A DNA stretch of 64,000 nucleotides from Gonocerus acuteangulatus (Eukaryota; Arthropoda; Insecta; Hemiptera; Coreidae), in the NCBI GenBank assembly GCA_946811695.1, contig OX328125.1:35697751-35761750 (forward strand), given 5' to 3'. The notes under the pieces are model-generated. The model searched no databases. It saw only the letters and a program-made list of their open reading frames with translations, and had not been told where the DNA came from. Both the position numbers and the translations under genes were made by a program. Below are positions 33,209 to 44,495 of this stretch, one piece after another (the stretch's first letter is position 1; every line of letters starts with the position of its first letter).

Positions 33209-36200
33209 TCATGATTTCCTCATGAATATATGTATAAGATCCTTGTATGTTTATGGAGACGGATGAGGGACGTTAGCCGAGTCAATTAGTAGATCCTACT
33301 AACGATGCTAAAGCATTCCCTGAGGACTGTTTAAGAAGAAGCTGTTTAAATAAAAACTGCTCCACTTATGAATGCTGTCCGCCTCCTTCCTCCACGCTGT
33401 TTGCGCAACCATTTGCTGCTCCATATTAGGAGAACTGCTTTTGTCAGCGTTTCCTAGTCAGTGTCGCCATCCATGGTTGTCCTTCGTCCACTTGGCATTT
33501 CTGTCACTTCTAGCAACCTCGCTTCTCCAAATTGTTCTTTTATCCTCGTGTAATTCGATATTCTTACTAGAAGCCGAGCGTGTAATTTTTATTGATTTGG
33601 GATATTGATCTTCGTGATGTTTATCTTAGGAATTTTATGGAAATTAAATCCTTGGCTTTGCACAAGACTGAGGACTTAATAGTTTGGAAGTTCTGGACGC
33701 GATCCGCAGTAATATTTTTGGCGACTCTAGTATAAGGGCAGATAACCCCTACAGGTGCATAAACTGCTATTGGTTATTAGCAATATTTTAATTCAAGACT
33801 CGAATACCTTACGCCTCTGCGAGAATGCTTTCCTAATGATAATAGGGGCATCAAAAAAGGTTCTAAACAGTTAAAGAAAGATATTAAGGGTGATAAAACC
33901 CCGAGGCCCCGACAAAGAAAGGTCCTAATTCCCCTTCCGGAGCCCAAATGATACTTTTTAGCCGCCTTTGCAGTCCTGGGAGGATAATGATGAGTGAGAT
34001 TCCTGATGATGAAATATGTGGGTCATTATCATTTCTCAGGTGGAGAAGAAGGAATGAGGGGGTGAGATAATTGAAGGAGAAGTACATTAGAGGATTCACG
34101 ATCAGGCGGTCATTAGGAAGTCGTGACTAGGATTACCGAAGCTTGTCTTTAATAAGGATTATACATCAAAACTGATTTGACACCTCGAGCCATGTCTACT
34201 CTTAACATCAGGATTAGTAGAGGTCTTGCTATTATTCCTAGCAGCTATACTTTCATCCTAGGGCCTCATGAAGATCCCTTCCGAACGTCTTCGAAACATC
34301 ATTTCGCTGCTACTCTCATAGTAATTGCGGACTCACGATTTCCTCAAGGCGTGCTGCTGAAGAAACATGAATGAAGAAATGTAAGTCCCGACGCTGCCCA
34401 CTCGGCATTAAAGTGTTTGCTGTATCGGACTTCCGACCCATCAGAGCTCTTGATGTCGGCGCTAATGACGCGGTCCCGACTCTTATTTTTTGCTGCGAAA
34501 TTATAAGGTTGAGTCATCATCTCCCAAGACTTACGGCATACCAGACCACTTGAGATTGCAGTATCTTACCATATTTCTATCCTTCCTGGCAGAATAAATC
34601 TTCTAATCTAAGAATCATCCTTCAGAATCGCTCTAAGATTTGGGATTTTGATGGCTGAACGTAATGAATCAGAAACTTTGGTAGAATCAAAGATTGTAAT
34701 GAAGATGAACTTGTCCTTGGATTTGGGGCATTTCTACAAATTGTATTTTCTTTTCTGTACTTACAAATCGAGATTATTGCAAGAAAAGCGCTTTCAGAGC
34801 CAATCCTACGTCTCACATGATCTAGGGATAACTTGCTTCACCCACAGTAATTGGCCAACCCTCGGTAAAGTAAGCCGCCTCTGGATCACTCAAGATTCAT
34901 TATTAGTTCTAAAAGCGGTTTCGTCCATCTTTGAAATGATTCTCGGTCAGTATACTTATTGCTTATTAAAATGGAACGCCCGTATTGCATATTAGATTTA
35001 TCTATATTTCATCTGATGATTTCTTGAATGGCACCAACACATGTTTATGTATGGGGGAGTAGACTACGTTGACAAAAATAAAATATTATATTCTTTTCAG
35101 AGAGTTTCTATCCGTTTTCACAATATTTTATAATTTGTCCGGCTGTTGTTGTATTTGGTGGCCGGGTATCTAGGAGTGAAGATTCATTAAAATATCTTTT
35201 TGGTTTGTCTCAATACAGAAACAGGCCTCATTCTTACAGAAAAAGGCAAATCTCTTCCAGCCTCCCCAACCAAAAGCTGTGTTATATCTTTAACTTTGCC
35301 TCCTTTGGTGCATAAAGTTACTTTCATGGGTTTTGTTGCTTTTAATGAATTTCTGTACTTAATAATGTCTTTACCTGCACCTCTCCATAACGAACATCGA
35401 AACAAAGTCCATAAGAAGAAGAAAAAGTTATGTTTTGATGCCATTTATACCGAATAGCAGAGAAACAATGCGATTGAAGAAAAGATATATATGCAGATAT
35501 GTAAAGATACCAGTACTAAAAAAAAATTGTTGCGGTGGTGTTGGAAGTGGTGAGGTTTGTGAACAGTTTGGCCCTGGAAGCCTTCGAGCCACAGCCTCAT
35601 TTGCAAGTCAAATCTTCGCCGGAGGAGGGTACTTAAGTGGTGACACTTGATATAAATCTGTAGGTGGGTTAGTGGAGCGTTGCTAAAGGATTAGAGGGTG
35701 TCTGTGGGAGACCGCAGGCTACCTCTGTTCTCCTACCCAATTACACCGTCGGCAGCTATGTCGGTACTCTTGCGGATACATTTCAGTCTGCAAGGTTCGC
35801 AATCGTTTTATGGAAGTTTGCTAGTGAAAAATGTCAGCTCGAATTTATGATATGATATCTTAGCTAAGTAAATCAACTATCGGAGTGAACTTCGTTAACC
35901 GCCAAAGCCACAAAAAATTAAAGTTTCCTTGAAATTTGAAATCTTGACACATGTAACAAGAACTTTGTGCGTTAGGAGAGCACTTAAAGTACAGCGATTG
36001 ACTGAAAAAAAAAACCTGCAAGGACAAACCAGTAGACTGCAGAAAAATGAACAATGTTATTAAAACTTCACGAGCAGATAAAGAAAAAATACTACTTCGC
36101 AAAAAAATAGACACAAATAGATTACCCGTTGATTCCCAGTTCCCATATTTGTTGTTTTCTGTTCTGTTAGTCTTTGTTCTTCAACGCCATTCTTTAAGAT

Positions 36201-36599
36201 AAAATGCCAGCAAAATTGGTTCCAATCAAATTTTCGCCTTCAGTTGGACCACTCCATAAATTATATTTTAATGGTTAAGGTTATGCTTTTCGATTATGTT
36301 GTAATAAATACTGGAAAGAATTTGTCTCATATGGCGTTACCATAAACTCCATTTAAGATATCATAGGTTTATGTAGATAGTGTACTCCATTTATATGGAG
36401 GCGAAAGTAGCACTTCAAATTCTATCCCAACGTACAGGGACCTACGATTTTTCAAAACTGTAAAAAACTTATTAGTTAACGAAAAACGCCTTGCCTTTCG
36501 GTAGGTGATCTTTTGGAAGGGTCATTTACTTCCCCCTTCCTTTGATAAAAATCCTCATTGGTCTATCAATCAAAACAAACCTTTCCTGACATAGTACCT
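33209..36599. other. Non-coding DNA, about 3.4 kb
   Basis: No gene is recognised. Open frames of 65-115 codons occur at 34177-34374, 34371-34553 and 34648-34995 without recognisable domains. At about 34264-34302 the motif CATGAAGA..TCTTCGAAACAT forms a short hairpin next to GAAA, like the core of the Penelope-terminus-like copies but different in sequence. Confidence 0.45.
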
Positions 36600-36830
36600 T
36601 TCTCACTTGTCTAAAGTGTCCTACAGTTGGCTGTATAAACGAGGCCGAAGCATCTGTCCCGATACGACATATGGTGAAGGCGATCAAAGGACACCGCTAG
36701 ATGCCAAGGAAAGGCATCAGGAATTCCAGGTGGTATTGCAGAGAGGCGGTCATCAGGGATTCAACCGGCAACCGGGATTTAGAATGCAAGCCGAGACCAC
36801 TACCGTAAACGACCGGCCCCTCCGCTTCGC
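36600..36830 (-). mobile_element. tRNA-derived SINE-like fragment
   Basis: The minus strand reads GGCCGGTCGTTTACGGTAGTGG (box A near TACGGTAGTGG), then GCCGGTTGAATCCCTG (box B) with about 38 bp between them, as in a tRNA-like head. It is followed by about 120 bp of GC-richer body. Plus-strand open frames here are incidental. Confidence 0.5.
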
Positions 36831-37338
36831 AGCTTGCATAAAAATGCAAAAATGGTTGAGGGCTCCTTCCAGAGAAGGCTGTGAATAAAGTCCCACAAGG
36901 ATCTCCTTTCCATTATTTATCAGCTGTTCGCCGGGGAACATGGGGCTGCCTGTAATGGATTCATAGGGGTGGGGAGGGGGGGACTCATTGTATTTAAATA
37001 ACAGGCTACATCCGATATTTATTAACCCTGTACCACCGTTGATGTCTTAACTGCCTTAGCAATAATTAGTGTTCTTTTCACGCCGCAACAGTAATGCACT
37101 TTGTCCTTATAGGCAACGGATTTTGTATTCATGTTTCGAATTACTTTTTAACATTATTCATCTTTTCCTTCGACCTAACCGGAAGCTGTGGGATTATTAT
37201 TTCTATTTTCTACTTCTACCGAATGTGTAACGCTGAGTGGGTGTTTATTCTATCCATTTTGGGTGATCTGAAGTCACCATTTTTATTACAAAGTCCTTTT
37301 ATTAATTACGCCGGTTTTTCGGGACATGTTATGTTATA
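36831..37338. other. Non-coding DNA
   Basis: No gene is recognised. A short G-rich run lies at about 36966-36981. Confidence 0.4.
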
Positions 37339-37590
37339 GGGTCTCTACTTGGTCCATTGGCTAACGGCTTCGATTCTCTTATCAGGTAGATGCGGGCTCG
37401 AGCCCCACCTGCAGCAGGTTGATTTTTTTTCTATTTCAGGGTCCGTCTAGAAAATTGCCTACTACACCATGGATGTTTAGGAAGGGTGGTATCCTATAGA
37501 TAGCCCGGCGCTAATGGCTTACAAGTCGAAGCTAGATCCTATCATTTTCCACCCAGGATAGATGTAATGCCTATTATTATTTTTTGAGAG
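37339..37590 (+). mobile_element. tRNA-derived SINE, long form
   Basis: The head has box A TGGTCCATTGG (37350-37360) and box B GGGCTCGAGCCCC (37394-37406). The middle section GAAAATTGCCTACTACACCA matches the compact SINE at 15665. The tail GGTGGTATCCTATAGATAGC then CCGGCGCTAATGGC matches the tail of the 5S-headed SINE at 14136-14172. It ends in TATTATTATTTTTT. Target duplications are not evident. Confidence 0.8.
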
Positions 37591-39590
37591 AGAAAATCAA
37601 CCAACCTACGGGGGTGCCCTGATATTCACGTAATCATATGGATTATATTTTATTAGTCCATTTTTCTTCTCACCAGTTTAATTTATGAAAGATACAATAG
37701 GTTCTTATTTGATGCTATCTCTGTCGGATTAACACATTTTTATCTCGAGGTCATTTTTAACTAGACCTCTTTAGGGAGGATAAACTACTGATTTGAGAAT
37801 TAGATATCGATTTGTTATACAGAATCACACACGTTAAAATTTTTACTTTCGTATACTACCTATATATCGTATTATCGATTTCAGCATATTAAAGTCCAGA
37901 GCCAACGATTTCAGATGAGGTTATCGTTACATTCTTTCAACAAGGTACAGGAGGTTTCAAGAAAGATGCTTTAACTTTGATGTTGTCTTTTTTACTTCAT
38001 TAGTTATTAGATGTGAATCATATTCACCCTTAATCAATAATCGTTCCATAGGGAAGTGAATTTCTAAAAATTACATATAAGGAAGGCATAAAAGAAATAA
38101 GGTAAAGAAGTAAGATAAAGGTAATGTTTAGAGACAGCCTTATAAAAGCCTTAAAATGAGGTTTGAGAGGTTTCCCCCCCCCCGAAACCACCTCACCCTA
38201 TATTCTCTCTCCGCTTGAACACACCTTCGAATTTATGCAGTCATTGGATTGGAATGTTCTTTCTTTTCCGTTTCATTTCTCTTTTCCGCTCACAACTACC
38301 TCCGTTACTTTATGGGTTAATATACCTGCGATCACTATAGCGGCCGTCTCTAGTGCTTCTTATTTATGATTTAGTTTTCATTCAACAACGAAAAAATAAA
38401 AATCCCTCCCTTTGCCTGATGAATGATACAACACATCTAGAAACGTAAGTATTTCACACAAACAATTCTGATTCATGAAATTAATATGCATGATTTAATT
38501 TTATTTCCTCCTTTTATACTGTAGCTATTATACTTAATGGATGACAAAGGGAAAACTGAAATAAATAATAAATTACAAAAAATGTGTATCATATACCTAA
38601 AATCACTAAACGATTTCCCAACGTATTTTATTCTGTAGTCTGGATTTAAGGTCATAGGAGTGAAAAAATAAAATGAAATAAAATTTACGTTATGTCTCAT
38701 AAAATAGAAGAAATAAGAACATTGGTTAAGACTTTTTTTTCGAAACGGAACGAAAATTTGTCAGCTAATTTGATTTTAAAACAATTTTATCGCTTGCCTT
38801 TTCGCTAGATTCTGCTCCAGGAAGAAGTATGAGAGGAGAAACCCAGCTGGAGAAAGAAGGCGTTCCGCCTAATAATCATATGTGAGTTTGCAAATGTCAA
38901 CGAACGTTTTTTTTTTAATCGTCAAAACGAGACCGACATGTTGCTGAAAGTCCACATTTAGTAAAAGCAATTCCAGATGGCTTGTTGTCATCGTGTTTGA
39001 CGCTCTAAACGTGGCTTCCTTTCAACATTATAAGCGGCGTGGTTTCCAACAGCAAAACTGGCTACGAAAGTTGTTTTTTTCTAGACAAACGAAAATTGCC
39101 TTGCAATCTTGGACTTTCTTCATTAAAAAAAATGCAGGAAGCAAGGGTCAAAAAATGAAACCCTGCTAAATGCTGTTAAATGGAGTTTGTTGGGTAACTA
39201 ACGGTGTTATTGACGATGGAATTGGATTGGCGTTGAGGGTTTGGACTGTGCAAACCTTGGTGCTCTCTGGGAATTAGGGTGTACTTAAGTAAATGGAGCA
39301 GAATGAATAGCCCCTTTGGAGTAGGAGCGAGTATTTAGTCATTACACGCACTACAAACTCATGCTTGTTTATACTCGCTGGTAAATTTACTCTTCTTCAA
39401 CAGGGCAAATGCTAACAAACTTGTGACCATTATAAAAATTCATATTATCTTTGGTGCATTATGTTAATTTGCTTACATACAATTTATGTGTGTTTCCTCC
39501 CAACATATGGGGATGAAAACTCGCATTTGGCGTCACGAATAGTCTTTCAAATATGTATATTTGACATATAAGAGGCTCCCGACCAAAATA
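37591..39590. other. AT-rich non-coding DNA
   Basis: No gene is recognised. A C-run at about 38173-38182 sits between GGTTT and GAAACC as a small hairpin. Confidence 0.45.
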
Positions 39591-39800
39591 CCGAACTCGA
39601 TAGTTTCGACTTTTTTTCATTTTATTTTACCGTTCATTAAGAGCGCACAGAGTGGTAGATGCAGGGTTTTCAGTTCGCCTTTGTATAATACGAAAAATCC
39701 ACATTAAAAAATCCGAGGAGCTCGGTTTGAGCGATACAAGTGCGGATCAGAAGAGCGAACTCGTGCATTTTTTTATACAATTGCAATTTGTTGGAAGAAG
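39591..39800 (-). repeat. Unclassified dispersed repeat, copy 1
   Basis: The minus strand shares with 52360-52600 the blocks GCACGAGTTCGC.CTTCTG, GCTCAAACCGA, TTTTTT..TGTGG, TTCGTATTAT and TTAATGAACG. Copies are diverged and lie in opposite orientation in the window. No coding capacity. Confidence 0.6.
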
Positions 39801-40289
39801 AAGTAATCCATAAAATGAGCTGAAAGTATTTTTGGCATTCATTTCCTCTAAAGTACTTTGTTATTTTGGTTACGTATGGTGTTGAGGAAGTTATAAAAAT
39901 AGATATGTTTTATGAACACATACGACCAGTTCTCACATTTTCGTATACTGACTCTCAAGAACTATTTGGCACTGGTAGCCAATAGAACGTAATTATTCGA
40001 AGGCCTATTAAATGTCCTACAATGAAGAATCAGACGTGAATTTCGATCGGACTTCAGGTTGAGGAATTGAAGATTGAAATTGATTTTGAAGAGAAAATTT
40101 GTGTTTTTATTTAAGCATTCCAAACCACATTGGTTCTTAGACTTGTCAACTGCCAGTTATTATGGTCGTGCTCCATCCCAGAGGCATTTGTTGGCGAAGA
40201 AGCATGCCGAAAAGTACAAAATAAGCTATCTGGATCTCATGATGTATAATTCAGTTATGGTCAACGATCATTATAAATTTCTGATGAAG
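39801..40289. other. Non-coding DNA
   Basis: No gene is recognised. A 74-codon frame at 40074-40298 has no recognisable domain. Confidence 0.4.
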
Positions 40290-40670
40290 TACCGTTAATC
40301 TGCGACGGCATTCCCAAGCTGTGCCACCCACCGTGTCATGCAGAGGCGTCTAGAGAGCCCGGCGTGGGCCGCCTGCTGATAGCTATTAAAACAGTGAATA
40401 GCAAAAAGCACAAGGAGAATGAGGGCCTGTGGAGTAGTCGGCAAAAACCCCTTCAACACAATCCTATTGTATGGAGATACGGGCACGCCTACGCCTCCGG
40501 CACTTACTCACCGGCAAAAGGAGCCGGCACTATTTTACCTCTTACAACTATTTACAAACGCCTCGGATAACCACAACCTCCTTATAATGGGACAAGCCAG
40601 CGCCTTGTCCGCCATTTATACTACAGGACGCCTCTTAATTCAGGCATCTTACAAGGTTAGCCCTTATCTA
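40290..40670. other. GC-enriched block, unassigned
   Basis: The block is visibly richer in G+C than its neighbours and opens short frames on both strands (for example 40419-40748 plus and 40295-40486 minus), none with a domain I recognise. It may be an old transposon or single-copy sequence. Confidence 0.35.
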
Positions 40671-40837
40671 CTATTCGAGATTCTGATCATTCAAGGAAAA
40701 TATTGGATTACGTCTTTTTGTAAATCCTTGATTTATACTATCCATTAGTAAATTGGAATAATATTTCATGTTTTACCTTTTCATTAATAACAAATGGCTG
40801 AAGTTTGGAGGAGAAGGTAACATAGGGTTACTCAGCT

Positions 40838-41080
40838 CTCTATTTGCCGACCTCGACGTTTTCACCTTCATCAAAATTGGAAGACTAATATGTGCAGCTC
40901 ATGTAGCTAGAATGGATGCCACTCCAAAACTGGTTATGACCGAGGAACTGCACTCCAAAAGACGAGTAGAAAGGCCAAGGATCGGATGGCTGGACAGCGC
41001 AGCCAACGATGCCAGAACTATTGGCGTTAGGAAGGTGGAGGCTCTTAGAGGAGGCCCAGTCTCGGTGACGTATGATGACG
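40838..41080 (+). pseudogene. LINE (RTE/BovB-type) reverse transcriptase, C-terminal relic
   Basis: The plus-strand frame reads KIGRLICAAHVARMDATPK, then RRVERPRIGWLDSAANDART and IGVRKVEALRGGP. This follows the order RLRWAGHV-x-RM, RGRPRxRWLD, D-x-R-x-LGVRNWRR found at the end of RTE/BovB-like LINE proteins. Substitutions at conserved sites (RLIC for RLRW, ERPRIGW for GRPRIRW) show that it no longer encodes a working protein. Only about 80 codons remain, without the catalytic domain. The open frame continues upstream to 40768 without LINE similarity. It is unrelated in sequence to the fragment at 1797-2216 beyond these motifs. Confidence 0.85.
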
Positions 41081-41833
41081 ATAATACATAACAAAAATTA
41101 TTTCATTTTTCTAGCCTGGATGGACTTATAAGTTTTTATAACGAAAAGCCAATATTCCTCATGAGGGTCGAACCACGTCCCTCCGCACTCTATCCATACT
41201 CATTTTAAAAATGTTATTACCTTTAAATTAATTTATTATTGAGTTATTTGGATAATGTTCTCGTGTGCTCTGGATAATTGGTTCTTACTTAGAACTGGTG
41301 TTCTGTGACATAGCATTGGGCAGTTCTTAGGTTTCTGACCTTCCAATCGGCTTTTCTACTCAGGGCATAAGCCGGGAAACCCCTCGTAGGTGGTAAATTA
41401 AAAGCTGAAATCTTACAAGTCGTTTTAAACAAGTCTTTGTATCCTTTTAAGTTCATCTTGTACAAACTGGTCAGAGAGGAATAGAATGAATAAGGCTGTT
41501 AAGCTTCTCACCTGAATAATGCAATATAGAGCCCCAATGGTATCGACACTCCCTATTGTGGTTCCTAGCACAATGCTGGTTGAATGCAAGAAGAAACATT
41601 TTAATTCTTATTGAAATCTATATACGTACATATATTAGGTGTGTGATCGTTGACAGTAGTCGTGCATTTCTCCCTCATCCCGACTTAAGAACCGCAGGTC
41701 CCCACAATGTTTAATTTATTTTCTTCAAAATGATTCATTAATGGATAAGTCCATTTAGAAACAATTTTCAAGAGTTTTTTCAACGTTTTTTCCTATTTCG
41801 GACACATCTCTTGGATGAGTCTACCAATTTTGG
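41081..41833. other. Non-coding DNA
   Basis: No gene or repeat is recognised. Confidence 0.4.
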
Positions 41834-41990
41834 AGGGTCTCCGCGTGCTCTAGTGGCTAGGAACGCGAGAGATGTCGGTTCGAATCACGCCTGAGGGAGA
41901 TTTACTTTTTTTAGCGATGGGATCTGAATAGAATCCCTGCCCGGCGCTAATGGCCTAGAAGCAGATCTTGGCAAGTTACCAGATTCTGTG
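41834..41990 (+). mobile_element. tRNA-derived SINE
   Basis: It begins GGGTCTCCGCG. Box A TGCTCTAGTGG lies at 41846-41856 and box B GGTTCGAATCA at 41877-41887. The tail has GCCCGGCGCTAATGGCCTAG (41940-41959), the same tail block as at 14152 and 37502. No target duplication is seen. Confidence 0.75.
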
Positions 41991-42759
<769 letters not shown>

Positions 42760-42985
42760 ACGTATACATATCACAACAAGGCAAGTCAATTCATCTTATA
42801 CACCCAAAGCGTCATCACACAAAGGCATATTTATCTGAAACCAAACAATTTTATTTTCATATAAACCTCAGAGATGGTACCAGTAACAGGATTCCAAATA
42901 TTCACAGCCGATTTACTTCTGATGGAGCCAAATAACAATAACATTGATTGTTGGAATTGCTGGATGGTGGAAATTGATGATTCAA

Positions 42986-43152
42986 AAGGATGAAAAAAGT
43001 CCGGAATTTCCCCAGGTGTTTTATTTGGCAAAACGTTTTCAGGGAGTAAGCCCCATTTTTAATGCCCATGCAATGGTTCTTATTCAGTCGAGCCGTGCTC
43101 CTGTTCTGCCAAATAAAATACCTGTGGAAATTTCTGACTTTTTTCATCTTTC
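42986..43152. mobile_element. Foldback (MITE-like) element, 167 bp
   Basis: Inverted arms of about 42 bp: the left is AAGGATGAAAAAAGTCCGGA..GTGTTTTATTTGGCA (42988-43030); the right is the complement of GAAAGATGAAAAAAGTC..TATTTTATTTGGCA (43107-43152). A unique centre of about 75 bp separates them. Confidence 0.7.
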
Positions 43153-43229
43153 TGTATAACAGTCATTTGTCGCTGCACCGTCTCTCTGAAGCTTTAGCTT
43201 AATTTGGTGAATTGACTTGCCATGTAAAG

Positions 43230-43310
43230 CAAAGTAGTGTATGTATTTGGCAACGAACCCAAACAGGGGATTCTAGGTTCAAATCCCTGCTTGGCGACGT
43301 AGGTTTTCTA
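43230..43310 (+). mobile_element. tRNA-like fragment (SINE head)
   Basis: GATTCTAGGTTCAAATCCCTG is a good box B at about 43269-43289 and GGCGACGTAGG follows. Box A is weak, so this is a low-confidence SINE remnant. Confidence 0.35.
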
Positions 43311-43960
43311 CAAAAATACGGTAGTTAGTTTTCGGATTGACCTTCTTGATAATTGTATATTAGATACAAATTACTTACGTAGATATCTATGTATGTATGT
43401 ATTGGACACGAGAGTATCTGTATTTATTTATATTTATTCGTGAGCCGTAAATTCTTTTTAACCTTAGGACTAGAAAAATAGAATAATTTCGCAGGAAATT
43501 CTAATGAGTTAATGAAATCCTCGAGGGAAGGATACGAACGTGGAATGAGAGTAGAGAAAGAGAGAGAGCCAGAGAGAGAGAAAGAGAGATAAACGCCTAC
43601 CCCATGGGTAATTGTCCGTAATGCTGGTTTAAAACGGACGGACGGAGCCCTCACGTCTGTATTAGTATTCCGCGCCTCTCCTCTACCCTCCCCTGCCAAT
43701 TCCTTCTCCATTTCAGCCTGCTTTCCATTCCCAACGCGAACCCTCACCAAGATTTTTGCTACCCTCGCCCCCTTGCATTAATGAACTCTCACGTTTATGA
43801 GGGTGCTCTCCCTCTTCCGTCCGTTCCAACCCTCCCTTATGTAATATACCTACCTCCTCTGCCGTTAGGCTGGAATTGTTCTTTTTTATGGCCTAGAACG
43901 AATAAGGGATTCATCTGCTTCTATTTAAAATCCAGCTTCTGTGTTGCATTTTTTCGTCAA
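43311..43960. other. Non-coding DNA with a purine-rich tract
   Basis: No gene is recognised. A purine-rich stretch, (GA)n-like with GAGAGAGA runs, lies at about 43552-43590, and a pyrimidine-rich stretch follows at about 43670-43860. Confidence 0.4.
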
Positions 43961-44149
43961 TTGGTTAGGCCATTCCTTCAGTCGAGAATATTCATGAGGG
44001 CACTTGAAATTCGGACTTGGATTCAACAGATTCATATACCAAATTGCAGACATTTGGTTGGTTAGGTCAATCCTTGGGACGAAGAGGATATTCTTGAGGG
44101 CACTTGAAATTCGGACTTTGATCCAAAAGAATCATATTTTAAATTGCAC
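43961..44149 (+). repeat. 97-bp tandem duplication
   Basis: Copies start at 43961 and 44058 (TTGGTTAGGCCATTCC and TTGGTTAGGTCAATCC). Both contain GAGGGCACTTGAAATTCGGA and end in AAATTGCA. They are moderately diverged. Confidence 0.85.
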
Positions 44150-44235
44150 CATTTAATTTGGAGACAACAACCTAAAAGTCATCATAGTCTTATTTCTTGA
44201 ATGCCACTCAAATATACAATATGCCACTATAACCT

Positions 44236-44424
44236 AGGACTCCCTGTGGCAGGATGGTTACCTTATATGACTTTCTACAAGAAGATGCGGATTTGCATCC
44301 CGCATCCTGCCGGTTGAGTTTTTCAGTGATGGGCTCGCTCAAAATATGCCCACCGTGATCTTTGGGATAGGTTGGGAACACGTGATAGCAAGAGCTCATG
44401 GCCATATTTGCAGGTGCTCTGTAA

Positions 44425-44493
<69 letters not shown>
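44236..44493 (+). mobile_element. tRNA-derived SINE with poly(A) tail
   Basis: The head is AGGACTCCCTG with box A TGGCAGGATGG (44247-44257) and box B GGATTTGCATCCC (44289-44301), the latter altered at usually conserved positions. A body of about 120 bp ends GCAGGTGCTCTGTAAAAATT, then a poly(A) tract of about 63 bp (44431-44493). Here the tail is poly(A) on the sense strand, unlike the family at 8489. Confidence 0.72.

Positions 44494-44495
<2 letters not shown>

Noticed and set aside
34648..34995. 115-codon plus-strand frame with two shorter frames upstream
   Set aside because: No domain recognised. A competing minus-strand frame overlaps it, and composition alone does not support coding.
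35187..35457. 85-codon open frames on both strands
   Set aside because: They overlap on opposite strands, have no recognised domain and no splice or repeat evidence to choose between them.
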